A DNA stretch of 64,000 bases from Megalobrama amblycephala (GCF_018812025.1 NC_063061.1:8335915-8399914), one strand, 5' to 3'; shown: positions 10,936-22,844, counted from the first letter of the stretch. The notes: a model not told the origin generated them from the sequence alone. Numbers and translations are program-made.

Positions 10936-11305
10936 AGGATTAGGGCCAAGCAATAATAAAAAAAATAAAACCATCTTGAGATTAAAGTTGTTACATTTCG
11001 AGAAAAAAAACGTTAAATTTAGAGAAAAAAGTCGAAATAAAATGTTGAGAATAAACTCGTTAAATTACGAGAAAAAAGTCGTTAAATTACGAGAACAAAT
11101 TCGTTAAATTATGAGATAAATGTCGTTAAATTTCGAGAAAAAAGTCGAGATAAAATGTTGAAAATAAACTCGTTAAATTATGACTTTATTCTCAACATTT
11201 TATTTAGACTTTTTTCTCAAAATTTAACGAGTTTTTTCTCGAAATTTAACAACTTTAATCTCGAGATGGTTTTAATTTTTTATTATTGCTTGGCCCTAAT
11301 CCTCT
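10936..11305. mobile_element. Foldback element built from about 22-bp units
   Basis: Arms start GAGGATTAGGGCCAAGCAAT (10936) and close with the exact complement at 11305; each arm is about 55 bp and nearly perfect. Between them lie roughly ten degenerate units of CGTTAAATTACGAGAAAAAAGT that switch orientation near 11175, so the whole 370 bp can fold on itself. The 11155-11505 frame overlaps it by chance. Confidence 0.8.
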
Positions 11306-11762
11306 GCAGTATCATCATAATAATCTATAAATTCAAAAAGGTTCAGACAATTCTGATTTTGTGTATTTTGATTGAAAATTTAGTAGCCTATTGCGATAAA
11401 CTATGTCATATCATAAGGTACCATATGCTTCCATCCACCTATTTTTATGCACATTTTGGGATATCGCTTAAAAAACATTGGACGAAAATGCCAAGATGTT
11501 CATAAATTCTAAAAATGTGCATTAAAAAAATGAATGCGCTCAATTGAGCCAAATACATTTTTTTTTTTACCCGATAAGAAAACATGCGAATAAACTAACC
11601 ATATAAATTTACCAAATAAATCCCTGGATGCACAACAAAAAACTCACATGACTTTGTCTCAACAGTGGATGTGATTGGATAACTGGATAACCAGCGGACC
11701 AATCGCATTGCACATAATCTCAAATGTTGGTTTGGTCATTCTGAAATGCCAGAGCCAAACGC
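11306..11762. other. Unassigned AT-rich stretch
   Basis: No gene or defined repeat seen. Confidence 0.4.
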
Positions 11763-12870
11763 TGCATCCCAATTCGCATACTATCCATCCTATATAGTAT
11801 TTGAAAATAGAATTAGTGTGTCCAAAATCGTAGTATGTTGAAATAAGTATTCCAAAGTTACCCGGATGGTCTACTTTTTCCGGGTTAGAATTGGAAGTGC
11901 ATATCCGTGAACACTCTTAATGGCTAAAATTGCCCACAACCCATTGTGCTGTGGACGAGGATTTGATTAGAACTACATAAACGAATAAAATGTGTTAAAA
12001 AACTACAAACGTGACGGATGTGCGAGAGCGACGGTGAATAAAGGGGTTTGAGTGATTAATAATCAGTATCTAACCTGACAAAAAGATATTTATTAAATGT
12101 GATCCACATTATATTTAATCTGCAACAGCATTGTGAACTTTTATAACGATGTGTTTAGTCATTAACTTTTAAATGCATAATTATGCAAACAAGAGGAGAG
12201 TTCTCTGTATGAAAGACCCATGACTGGCAGATCAAATGACTGCGACTACATTTCTCTCCAAAACGATAGGAAATTAAATTTAATTAAATGTGGAGGATTT
12301 TAACTGTGACAAGATGATTGACAGGGTAGTTTAAACGGTGACATGATGCACATAACTAAGCGTCAGAGCGTCCATTAAAGACGCAATTATGATGAAGTAG
12401 TATGTCCCAAAGCTTGCATACTCTTCTGCTACACACTCAAAAGTATGTACTTGTAACAAAGCACTGTTCGCCAGAGGAGAACTGGCCCCCCGACTAAGCC
12501 TGGTTTCTCCCAAGGTTTTTTTTTCTCCATTTTAACACCTATTTGCCACTTGTTTGCCACCTGATGGAGTTTGGGTTCCTTGCCGCTGTCGCCTTTGGCT
12601 TGCTTAGTTGGGGACACTTGACATTTGATATTCAATAGTATTCTTGACATTTATTCAACAGTGCTTCTGATCTGCCTGCATTGACACTATTATTTAAGAG
12701 CTGCTGTGCAGCCAAATTATGTACCAGTTATCAATGTAAAGCTGCTTTGACACAATCTGCATTGTAAAAAGCGCTATATAAATAAAGGTGACTTGACTTG
12801 ACTTGACTTTCTCTTCACAAAAACAGTACATAGTTGTAGGGCATAGTATAAGTAAGCGAATCAGGATGCA
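11763..12870. mobile_element. DNA element with ends TGCATCC-ATTCGC, carrying a retroposon tail
   Basis: Left end TGCATCCCAATTCGCATACT; right end is the complement of TGCATCCTGATTCGCTTACT (12851-12870). A related end appears at 43690 (GCATCCAAAATCGCATACT). No target duplication could be fixed. A retroposon 3' end is nested at 12469-12809. hAT affinity is suspected but not shown. Confidence 0.6.
12469..12809 (+). mobile_element. SINE/LINE 3' end with (TGACT)n-type tail
   Basis: Begins near GAGAACTGGCCCCCCGACT, passes TTGCCGCTGTCGCCTTTGGC, and ends AAAGCGCTATATAAATAAAG followed by three GTGACTTGACTTGACTT-type repeats. The short tandem tail after a conserved 3' end is typical of fish non-LTR retroposons that prime on repeats. 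No RNA polymerase III boxes were found, so this could be a 5'-truncated LINE rather than a SINE. Confidence 0.6.
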
Positions 12871-13337
12871 AAAGTCTGTCATCAGAAGGATTTGGGATAA
12901 TGACTTCCCATAAGTCTCTCACGTGATTGCGTTGACAAACACCAGGGATCCGGATGCAAGATAACATGACTGCGTTTATTGTGTTTCATCTGCATGTTCT
13001 GAGATGCAAGTCATATATGATGTGAACAACTTGCATTTTTATGTAGATATTTTGCACCAGTTTCCTACGAAGTGACGATTTTATTCTTTTGAACACATGG
13101 GATGGAAACACTGCTGTATTCGCAAATGTTTTATGTGATGTTCCTGTTTTGTGCATAAGTTAAATTCGCAACTTTAGATGGAAACAGCTATATTCTTGCA
13201 TTCTACTGAGAGTTGAGAGTTGCACTAATGGATCAATAATAACATGCATCATCTAAATTATTTTTGCATGGAACTAATGTAGTAAACTAAATACAGATAA
13301 TAACTATGGGGTATTTTTATATATAGTACTATGTTCT
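12871..13337. other. Unassigned stretch
   Basis: No gene or repeat identified. Confidence 0.4.
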
Positions 13338-13537
13338 GTAACATTTTATTTCTATAGTCAACTTTGCAACCAACATTCTACTGACTATAAGTAATTTTGC
13401 AACTACATCTCAACTCTACTAACCCTAAACCTATTTAACATTCTACTAATACTCTAATGAAAGTTAATTGACGTGTAGTTGCAAAGTTACTTATATTTAG
13501 TAGAATGTCTAAAGTGGACTATCGAAATAAAGTGTTA
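13338..13537. mobile_element. 200-bp MITE, ends GTAACATTTTATTTCTATAG
   Basis: Left GTAACATTTTATTTCTATAG and right CTATCGAAATAAAGTGTTAC are inverted repeats. Interior words TAGTTGCAAAGTTAC and GTAATTTTGCAACTA also pair, so it folds along most of its length. It abuts the 13538-16230 element directly. Confidence 0.7.
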
Positions 13538-13754
13538 CCCTAGTCTCAGCCTCAGACGTCACGCCCACGGACCGTTGGCTGAACGTCTGGTGCATATGGC
13601 ACACTTATCTGGAAACACTTCAGGAGTCATCATCTGATTGTTTGAATTCTACAGGATGTCCGGGAGACGTGTATCGCGTTCTTTAACGGTCCGCCTGGAA
13701 ACAAATGCCGTGACACTAAACCCCCTCGAAGAACGTGTTTACAACCGCTTACTT

Positions 13755-15942
13755 GGGGTGCGTTTCCCAAAAGCATCGTTAGCCAACTAACATCGCAAGT
13801 TCCATCGTTACTTACATAGTTCAACGTTTTGGTGTTTCCCGAAACCATCGTTCAAACAAACATTCGCAAACTACATCGCAAACTTGTGTGGTTTGAACGA
13901 CAGCTCTCGAGCTGTGGTTAGAAGCATAGTTTCCTGTTTTTATGACATGTGCACTCTGAGGTCTGAGGGTATCGCCGGCGATACCACCGCGGTTTTTTTC
14001 TTACCAGTGTGAAAGAGACTCAAAATACTCCGTTAATGTTGCACATACAATTAAGAGTAATACACCATTTTAATCTGTGGAATATCTTCTTTTATTTGTG
14101 TACACTCAGAGTAACAACAAAATGTTGTGCTTTTTGTAAAATAAAGAAAACTAACATGATGCGTGATCTCTCGTCTCCCTCTGAAGGAAGTCCAACCTGA
14201 TAGTTCTCAGAAAATGAACTGTAACTTAGTGAATACTAATCACAAAAAAATTAGACTTATGTCTAAAAAACGTTGAAATGTCAGGTTTTAAATCGTGTAA
14301 GTCAAATCGAAAACAAACATTCTGTGTTTATGTAATCTGTATGAAAAGAGAGCCATGTCAGAAGTCCGTGATTCAGCTCATTATCCGCTAATGCGGCCAC
14401 GCCCACGGAGCCAGCGCTATTCAGACGCAAATTCTGAGTCAATGCATGCATTCATCGTCTCAATCGTGTATTTATTGTCTTGAAAAGTGTTTTGAATAGC
14501 CATAGTTAGCGATCTCTGTCCTCTGTTAGTTCGGTTAGTTCCTGGATTGCCTATTCTTCTTTACTGCTCAGGCATTTGTGGACTAAAGGTGTACAGAGCA
14601 CCCTCCGGCTGCAAGTATGAATTGACAGTATCCAGCACTCATAGTAATGACAATAAATCCTGAATAAATATTACTCTTCTGTATAGAAAATTGACAAACA
14701 TATGAGAATCCATCAATATTTCTCCAAAAGCGCATGCTTTTAAGCTAAAAGCCTATATGAAATGCCACAGAGGTAACATAATTTTTCAGACACTTTGCAT
14801 CACAGAAATACATTATATTTTAAAGTATATAATAGAATACCATTATTTTAAATTGTAATAATATTTCACAGTATTGCTGTTTTTTCTGTATGTTTGATTT
14901 GCACCATGATGAGATTTGAATCATGATCACAGAGGGTTTTTTCACAGCCTACCTGACTGAAAGGCCTCATTAATATGCAAGTCATTTCAGGTCATTATTA
15001 TGTGATTATTTTGTCTTCTCAGGTGAGAATCACCCATTATTCATGATTATTCACGCCTCCACACATACTGTGTTTCTTGACCAAAGATGTTTTAGAAAAT
15101 TTAAATCTCTCTATTGTTTTATATGAACAAGCAGGCAGCATAATTTATACCTCATTTTGAAGCAAAAACTCTAGTCTACAACCTCAAATACCCAGAAGTC
15201 TTGTGAACAAAGATTTAATATATATTTTTTGGCTTTATTTCAGTGACTTAAGTTTTTTTGTTTTTTCAATAACCACGCATAAACGTTATTCCTTCAAAAA
15301 CACAAACATGTACATACATGTTCCTCACATATTATGGTAGCCTAGTTTGTGCTGAATACAGTGTAATGACACTTTTTCCATTAATATGTTTATAAACAAC
15401 TGAAAAAAGCACAAATGTCAGGGCATGTCAAAACTTCTCCAGGGTCCCAAAAATCCTCAGACCCCTGAGGGTTAATAAATCCTTATCTTGAGCAAAATAA
15501 GCAAGCTGACATCAAGGACAATGTATATATTTTATTTCGAATATATACAAGTGTCATTTATATAATTTAGTTTGTCAACAGATTTAAAGCACCGTTTTTG
15601 GAGAGTGCGCATGTGCGTATGTGCTCTAGTCCGTCAGAACAAGCATTTGATTTAATCTGGAAATAAAGCAAAATAACTAAGGAAAATGAGAATTAGTCCT
15701 CTAATGTCATGTCTGTAATTTATAGCAAAAATTCTAGCATTAATTCGATCTCAAACGGATTCATTTAAAGAAGTTATTACTCCACCACCTGTGTGACGTC
15801 ATTCACCAACGTGGTTGAACGACAGGTTTGCGACAATACGGTTTCGGGAAACAGTCGTGACTAGCTAGTTGATTTGTTCAACGATGCATCATACTATGGT
15901 AGTTCAGCAGCGAGTTACATCGTTGTTCAGGAAACACACCCC
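13755..15942. mobile_element. Nested 2.2-kb element, ends GGGGTGCGTTTCCC
   Basis: Left GGGGTGCGTTTCCCAAAAGC; right GGAAACACACCCC. Subterminal words repeat in inverse (CATCGTT / AACGATG; TTGAACGACAG near both ends). I see no target duplication and no transposase. A fragment at 14812-14890 belongs to family J, so the element has been hit again. The 13.75-15.94 kb interior has no usable frame. Confidence 0.65.
14812..14890. repeat. Family J fragment
   Basis: TTTTAAATTGTAATAATATT followed by TCACAGTATTGCTGTTTTTT matches the subterminal part of 48690-49370. Confidence 0.55.
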
Positions 15943-16232
15943 AGATCAACTAAACGCTGGATTTTCAAATGTATGTGAAGTTTGCGGCTTCATTGCAGTA
16001 AACTTGCACAGTGTTCTTGAATTTATAATTTATAGATGCACACCGGTCTGTTATTGTAGAGACATCAACTTTTCATTTTCACGCCCCTATGACGCGGAAC
16101 AAAACAAACTGTTATTGGTTGTGTTACATGTCAGTCAAACGACCTCTTGGGCGGTCCTTGCCAATGAAAGCTGTGATAGAGTCCAGACCTTCTACCGTCT
16201 GTCTGAAGGTCTGGCTATTCGAGACTAGTGTA

Positions 16233-16533
16233 ACCCTATTTTCTGTCCTACTTGCTTGACAGACAGCTGACATCCACTTAGCAACCATCCACAACACCCT
16301 AGCAATGCCCTAGTAACCCACCACAATATGCTGAAAAACTTAGGAAAATAACTTAGGAATATGCTGAAAATAACTTAGGAACTGCATAGCATGGCCTGTC
16401 TTGTCTACCAACAAGAACAACACTGCATTGACAATTTTTGCCTGGGAAAGTATAATTTTTTTTCAGTAGGCTAAATGTAAAAATATAAACTTTTAACTTG
16501 TTCTCAGATTAAGCTCATTATAATTATAATACC
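16233..16533. repeat. Short degenerate CCCTAGCAA-type tandem
   Basis: 16277-16322 contains four degenerate units of the type CTTAGCAACCATCCACAACA. A similar patch is at 38644-38690. Followed by a duplicated AATAACTTAGGAA word. No gene. Confidence 0.4.
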
Positions 16534-16537
16534 TTAA

Positions 16538-17315
16538 AGGGATAGTTCACCCAAAAATGAAAATTTGATGTTTATCTGCTTACCCCCAGGGCATCCAAGA
16601 TGTAGGTGACTTTGTTTCTTCAGTTGAACACAAATGATGATTTTTAACTCTAACCGTTGCCGTCTGTCAGTCAAATAATGGGAGTGAATGGTCACACAAT
16701 TTATAAGAGTCAATAAACATGCACATACAAATCCAAATTAAACCCTGCAGCTCGTGACGACACATTGATGTCCTAAGACACGAAACGATCGGTTTGTGTG
16801 AGAAACCGAAGGGTATTTATATCATTTTTTCCCTCTAAAACACCACTATGTCCAACTGCGTTCAGGGTTCGTTTAGTGCGGTCTGATTGCGCTCTGACAA
16901 TGGCAGTGATGTCTAGCACTCATTGAAGTATATGCGCGAGACATCACTGTAGTTGTCAGAGCGCGATCAGACCTCACCAAGCGATTGCTGAACCCAGTTG
17001 GACATAGTGGTGTTTTAGAGGTAAAAAATGATATAAATACTGTTCGGTTTCTCGCACAAACCGATCGTTTCGTGTCTTAGGACATCAATGTGCCGTCACG
17101 AGCCGCAGGGTTTAATTTGGATTCGTCTGTGCATGTTTATTGACTCTTATAGATTGTGTGACCATTCACTCCCATTATTTGACTGACAGACATCAACGGT
17201 TGGAGTTAAAAATCATCATTTGTGTTCAACTGAAGAAACAAAGTCACCTACATCTTGGATGCCCTGGGGGTAAGCAGATAAACATCAAATTTTCATTTTT
17301 GGGTGAACTATCCCT
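16538..17315. mobile_element. Family D giant hairpin MITE flanked by TTAA
   Basis: Two arms of about 375 bp are almost exact complements around a loop of roughly 25 bases near 16913-16940. Ends AGGGATAGTTCACCC / GGGTGAACTATCCCT, with TTAA at 16534-16537 and 17316-17319. Only scattered mismatches separate the arms (for example GTTGCCGTCTGTCAG against CTGACAGACATCAAC), suggesting a young or conversion-homogenised copy. Non-coding; transcription would give a long double-stranded RNA. Recognised as a very common cyprinid foldback type. Confidence 0.9.
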
Positions 17316-17319
17316 TTAA

Positions 17320-17855
17320 CCCTACTGACACATTTACATTATGAACATTATTTGGCCCATTTTATAAACCGTACTCACGTAAAAGTCCATTTTAAGAGGC
17401 CTGATTATATTTGTGAGAACATTTTTATAAATTTTTCGCTCACAGGTGTAGTGAAACAAGCGCACTTCTCAGCAGAACAGAATGAGTTCATTCTCTCAGT
17501 TAACAGTTACACTTTCCCACACTTAATAAATGAATCCAGGACTAATTAAGATCTAAACTGCTGCTCACAGTGTTAGCCCTCGCCGTGCCCCTGAAGGGAG
17601 GTCTGGATATATTAGGTGTGTGTGTTTGCGTGTGGATCTTGGCATGGGCATGTGTTTGGGGTGTTTCTGTAATATTTAATATGGTGTGAGGTTGCTAGTG
17701 TGTATGTACTTTTATAGACAGCCTGTTAGCAATGCTAGTAAACACAGATGTATAACAAAGATGCTGTGCCGGTGTCATACAGTGATGGTATCAAATGTTA
17801 ATAGACATGATATATACCATGAATGATTATCATGTTATGCCCTTACAGAATTTCT
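17320..17855. other. Unassigned stretch
   Basis: No gene or clear repeat. A 65-codon frame at 17352-17549 is unsupported. Confidence 0.4.
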
Positions 17856-17922
17856 ATATTCTATTCTATTCTATTCTATTCTATTCTATTCTATTCTATT
17901 CTATTCTATTCTATTCTATTCT
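17856..17922. repeat. (TCTAT)n microsatellite
   Basis: About 13 perfect pentanucleotide units. Confidence 0.97.
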
Positions 17923-18004
17923 AAAAAATATTTGATGTCAAATATGATTTATTTTTTTACTTTTTGTTGTTAGTGCACTTGTATAATTTCTGTTCTGTTC
18001 TATT

Positions 18005-18212
18005 TTGATTAAGAATTGTTGGTGTAACTTAAAGTAAGTTACCTGGCTGAGTTCATTGAAATAAAAAAATTGAGTTATTACAATGAAGGCGATTGGTTTA
18101 ATCAACAGAAACTCAATATATTATGTTATCTGAACCACATTAATTATCTAAGTTGATTGACAAAAGAAAAAATGTTTTGGTAACAAATCATGAAAATAAT
18201 TTTTTACAGTGT
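18005..18212 (+). mobile_element. Family G MITE, copy 1
   Basis: Reads GAATTGTTGGTGTAACTTAA to TTTTTTACAGTG. An inverted copy at 55693-55918 shares GGCGATTGGTTTAATCAACAG-type and AGTTGATT words along its length. A fragile AT-rich non-coding element with CACTGTAAAA-type ends. Confidence 0.7.
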
Positions 18213-18472
18213 ATAAGAATTTGTCACGAAATGCAACATTTTTTGTTATTGTTTTTTATTATATTCTATTAGTTTTACCACTTAAAAATTTAAGCATAAC
18301 TATATTCTATTATGTTTTGTTTTATTAATTATTCAAATATTACCAATGAAATATTTAACATTTTTGTACTTTACACTTTACAATATATATATATTGAGTG
18401 GTAAAATATATAAGTACAAATAAGTAGCCTATACTAACAAAAGTATATATATATATATTCTCTTAATGAGTA

Positions 18473-19009
18473 ATGGGTGTGTTTTGGGCGTAACGGCAAT
18501 AAACCAATCAGAGTCTCATCTCCCATTCCCTTTAAAAGCTAGTTGCACTTGCACCATGGTGGATTCGCTATTTACATGTCAGAATTTGCAAGCGGAAAAA
18601 CAGAATGCTATTTAGGAAGGAAACGGATCAGCTCGTGCGTGAGGTTAAAGCGTGTGAGCAGACCATCTGTCCCTGTGTGTGTGTGTAATAAGCAGAATGT
18701 ATGCATGCCTAAAGGCGCATGTTACTAACGCGCTCTTTAAATAACAAAACAAATATTGCGCCATTGACTTTAGGCCAGGTTTCAGTAGGTCAATGGCTCA
18801 ACCGTTTTCAGTTGCCTCAAAATAGCAACACGCCAACAATGCGCCTGAACACACCTCATTTTCAGACCAGCACGTCCATGGGCGCACAAATGGGTGTAAA
18901 TGTATTTGCTATTTAAACAACATGCCGCAGGACATGAAAATGATAACTGCATTGGGCTGAAACTAGCAAAAAACACTTCGCGTCACGCCGGGTGTATGAT
19001 AGGGCCCCA
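18473..19009 (-). mobile_element. GGGCCC-ended DNA element, truncated
   Basis: The right edge reads GGGTGTATGATAGGGCCCC, a terminus typical of an abundant teleost element. The interior has AAACCAATCAGAGTCTCATC, a CCCTTTAAAAGC TATA-like box and AACACGCCAACAATGCGCC. The other GGGCCC end is missing on the left. Frames at 18543-18976 fall within it and are not genes. Identification is from memory of the repeat type. Confidence 0.6.
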
Positions 19010-20201
19010 TGTGTTTTATGATAATGCACTGTTCCTCTTCTTTTCTATCCTGTTTTTAAAATTTGTCTTAAAGATTTTACCACAAAATATTCAAAGGCAA
19101 CTGTTTTATAACAAGTTCAGATTTCCTTAAGCTCTTATCACACTTTTTCTCCCACTGGCTCATTTCCGATACTTCTATTATTGTCATGAGCAGCGTGTGA
19201 GAGTTGGCACTTTATCTTTGCAGAAACATGCCTCCCTCTTTCACTCTCTCTCACTTCCTCGCTCAGTCTTACAGGGTGATGGTGATTAGAGCAGTATCTG
19301 TAACTTTCCTCCAGCTACACGTCACAATCTCATTCACACACACACTTTTCATTTCACACCTCTCATTCAGTTGCTTCATGGAGAACATTGTTTTTCTGTT
19401 GAAGTGGTATAATGACATTGGTTATGTGCAAACTCCACTGACATACAGTCATATATTATGTATGTATAGAGTTCAACCGCACGAGAGAACAGCTGGCACG
19501 TGTGGTGTTATGACTCTAGAGTCATTAGGTTCAGTAGGTTAATGTGTGAGTATAGTTTGTTTGTGTGTGAGAAGGAAGGTTAAAAGCATTATCTTTACCT
19601 TATTGCTTAAATTCTAACAAACTACCACAATCCATTTGCCAACCTTGAGTGATTCAGCACACAAACACCCACACATGCCATTCACAGTAACCTCTCTATG
19701 GACCAGCCATTCTTTACAAATGATCGTCTGCACATTAAAAGACTCTTGCATGTGTCGTCTCTGCTGTTGTTATAGGCCTGCTGCTATTTATGGCAGCCAC
19801 ATGTACAGCAGGCTTCCCATCAGGCCATAAACACGCCAGGTAGCGTTCGCCACAGCAACAGCTACAGTGATGCAGCCCAGCTGTACTGTAGTATTAACAC
19901 AGCTTCAGAAAAAGCCAGACAGACTTCTTCTCGCTAAAGAATATTTTAGGACATCATGTAAACGAAATCAAAGTTTTATGGCTTGTAGTCCATATGTGTT
20001 ACAGTATGTTGCCTTCAAGTCTTGTTGGAATGATTGTATTTACAAAATGACCGAACAAGCCATTGCAGTAGTATCGCATTAGAAACCTGTGGAGCAATGA
20101 TTTGGGGACGTGTCTATTAAATAATCCTAGTGGAATCAAATTGATATTGATTATACAAGATACTAATCATTTAGCAATTTATGAGGCAACAACGCTGAGG
20201 T
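19010..20201. other. No gene; unique-looking block at about 19740-19930
   Basis: Frames of 60-112 codons exist but show no domain. 19765-19880 is relatively GC-rich and contains TTTATGGC (19788-19795) and GCCATAAA (19823-19830) in inverted orientation, with the MEF2-like CTATTTATGG. It is not repeated in the window, so a conserved non-coding element is possible. Confidence 0.35.
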
Positions 20202-21404
20202 TCACTGCTAAAAATAAATGTAATTTTACAGGTAACTGGACTATTGTAATGCTCTCTTGGCCACTTGCATCAATGTCAAGGCACTGATGTTTGCTTACAG
20301 AACAACAAGTGGTTCTGCACCCCTGTACCTAAACTCACTGCTTCAGACTTATACACCCTCCAGAAGCTTGCGCTCTGAAGGTAAACGTCGTCTTGTGGTG
20401 CCATCCCAAAGAGGCACAAAATCACTTTCACTGACCTTTACCTGGACTGTTCCATGCTGGTGGAATAACTTGACTAACTCCAACCATTTTAAAGAGCCTG
20501 CTAAAGATTCATTTGACCTATTATTTCTGTTTAACTAAAAAAAAAAAAAAAAAACCTTTCTATGCATACTGTGCTAGACTAGCTGGAAATTGTCACTGCA
20601 CTTATTGTTGCTTCCATTGTACTCCTAATTTGTAAGTCGCTTAGGATAAAATGTAATTGTATATGTATAAAATAACAACAGCAATATTACTGTATAAAGG
20701 AATACAGCTATTGTCTTTTAATGTAGATATTTTTGCATGTTCTAAAATGATATAGTAAGCTTGCATTTCCTATAAATCAAGTAACTTGACATACAAAGTG
20801 TTATGTACAATGACTAATACTGTAAATGTGCATGTTCGTTCCTATCATTAAATGTATTCTGTACTTTATTTTGTTAATTTAGCAGAATTGGCTTTAAAGG
20901 ATGATATTTGTATGTATTTCCAAGTACTTAATTTAGAGATTGATTGATATTGTGAGTGGTTCTGTAAAAATAAAGATTTATACTGTAAATATGCAAATAT
21001 TTGTTTTTGAATTTATGTGCTAATTGCATTTTTATAAATCATTTTTTTTTAGTTATTGTACATGGAAAATCTACATTTTAAAAGTAAATTACTGTAGATG
21101 GACAGAGCAGCTTGATAAAATAACTCCTAAAAATTTGCTCTCTGTTAGTCGTTTTCTATGTAATTTGACATAATTTATTAGTTTTTCCACGGTTTAATAA
21201 ATGATTATTCAAAAGTAATATACTGTAATTAAATGAATTTTGACTGTAAAGTCTGTTCTGTATTTTTACAGTTTTTGCATGTCATTTTGTGAAATAGTTA
21301 TTTGCTGTAGTTTAACAGAATCCGTCTGGAAACTCTGTTGCCAGACTTTTTACCGTTTTTTTTTTTGTTTTTTTTTGTTTTTACAGGATTTTATTTTTAC
21401 AGTG
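20202..21404. mobile_element. DNA element with CACTG-TAAAAATAAA ends, hit by a LINE
   Basis: Left CACTGCTAAAAATAAATG and right ATTTTATTTTTACAGTG are inverted. At 20236 the element is interrupted by LINE sequence that runs to about 20675; typical element DNA (TACTGTAAAT, TTACTGTAATTA) resumes after that. Confidence 0.55.
20236..20675 (+). pseudogene. LINE (L2/Rex-like) C-terminal ORF2 relic with 3' end
   Basis: From 20236 one frame reads LDYCNALL, a motif found after the reverse transcriptase of L2/Rex/CR1-type LINEs. It continues with SGSAPLYLNSLLQTYTPSRS and LVVPSQRGTKSLS and a WWNNL motif, ending at the stop after 20535. Between DYCNALLA and the SGSAP segment the spacing is much shorter than usual in the family, pointing to an internal deletion of several tens of codons. 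An A17 run follows, then TGTAAGTCGCTTAGGATAAA, the 3' tail of such LINEs. Catalytic RT and endonuclease parts are absent: a 5'-truncated dead copy. The strand is fixed by motif order and tail. Confidence 0.8.
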
Positions 21405-21587
21405 TTGATAAAAATACAAACATGTTTTTGTTCTCTAAATTATGTTGTGCTAGCACAAAAAAGCTTCATCTCATTGTTGAAAAGAGAACAAGAAACATGA
21501 AATGGACCAGTGTGTATATTTTATTTCAGCAAAAATCACTTTGAAGTACATCATGTCATAATTCAGATTTTTTAACTTGTAAGATTT
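21405..21587. other. Short unassigned stretch
   Basis: Nothing identified. Confidence 0.4.
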
Positions 21588-22082
21588 TTGGTGAGCCAAA
21601 AAACAAAAAACAAAATAATGATTTATAAAGTGATGGCCGATTTCAAAACACTGTTCATGAAGCATTGGAGCGTTATGAATCTTTTGTGTCGAATCATGAT
21701 TCGGATCGCGTGTCAAACCGCCAAACTGCTGAAATCACGTGACTTTGCTCCGAAGCTTCCTGAAGCAGTGTTTTGAAATCGGCCATCACTAAATAAGTCG
21801 TTATTTTGTTTTTTTGGCGCACCAAAAATATTCTCGCCACTTTATAATATTAATATTGAACCACTGTACTCACATGAACTGATTTAAATATGTTTTTAGT
21901 ACATTAATGGATCTTGAGAGAGGAAATGTCATTGCTGGCTATGGAGGCCTCACTGAGCCATCGGATTTCAACAAAAATAACCTAATTTGCGTTCTAAAGA
22001 TGAACGAAGGTCTTATGGGTGTGGAACGGCATGAGGGTGAGTAATAAATGACATTATTTTCATTTTTGGGTGAACTATCCCT
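21588..22082. mobile_element. Family D foldback, left arm truncated
   Basis: The right end GGGTGAACTATCCCT meets TTAA (22083-22086). An inner stem pairs 21588-21650 with 21768-21830 (GTGATGGCCGATTTCAAAAC against its complement). The outer left arm complementary to 21830-22082 is missing, so the copy has lost about half its stem. Confidence 0.75.
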
Positions 22083-22189
22083 TTAACCCCCTGGAGCCAT
22101 GTGGAGTATGTTTATGATGGATGGATGTGGATGGAGACACTTACTTCAGCTCATACTTATTGGTCCTGCTCTCTGCCATTATAAAACTT

Positions 22190-22319
22190 GGATGCATCAG
22201 GATATTTATTAATATAACTCTGATTTTGTTCATCAGAAAGAAGAAAGTCATATACACCTAGAATGGCTTGAGGGTGAATAAATCTTGGGGTAATTTTCAT
22301 TTGAAAGTGAACTAATCCT
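22190..22319. mobile_element. Family E foldback, right half only
   Basis: Ends AAAGTGAACTAATCCT before TTAA (22320-22323). Complementary in sequence to the lone left half at 5609-5755 (AGAAAGAAGAAAGTCATATACACCTA). Confidence 0.65.
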
Positions 22320-22323
22320 TTAA

Positions 22324-22844
22324 GAATAGCATTAGCTTAGAGACTAACATGATATGATATACAATCTGTCTTTTTTATTTTTGGAAACCTGGCAGAACTA
22401 TTGATGACTAATGTTATACTATAGGCAAGGGCAAAGTTTTGTTCAATTAAATTAATGAGAATGTCCTAGTTATTAGCTAATTAAAAAAAAAAGTACAAGC
22501 CTTTTGATATGTCCCCAACTTCCTGTTTCATTAGGAAATACCTAAACAACACAGGAGAGGCATTTACACATGAGGTCTTTAACCAAGATCTTATTCAAAG
22601 GCATTTGTACAATAGATCTAAGTGCGCTTTGTTTCAAGAGCTTTACATTAGAAGCTGTGGCTCAGGGACGGCACTAATTCAACTTCAGAGGGAGAATCAA
22701 ATGTATAAAGACGTATCTGTAACATATTCAGAGTGTTTTATATTGTCCTGAATGGATTTTAAACAAGAAGTTGGAGTGAGAAAGAGAGAGACTAATAGGT
22801 GCAAGAGGAGTGAAAATGGCCATCTGCCTCAGGCTGTCTATATA
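22324..22844. other. Unassigned stretch
   Basis: An 80-codon frame at 22509-22751 has no recognisable domain. No repeat seen. Confidence 0.4.

Larger units (their letters stand above)
13538..16230. mobile_element. Outer DNA element, ends CTAGTCTC / GAGACTAG
   Basis: Left CCTAGTCTCAGCC and right ATTCGAGACTAGTG are inverted. Only about 220 bp (left) and 290 bp (right) belong to it, because a 2.2-kb element with different ends occupies its middle. The right arm holds a frame crossing the boundary (15869-16228) that is not a gene. Superfamily unknown; hAT suspected. Confidence 0.55.
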
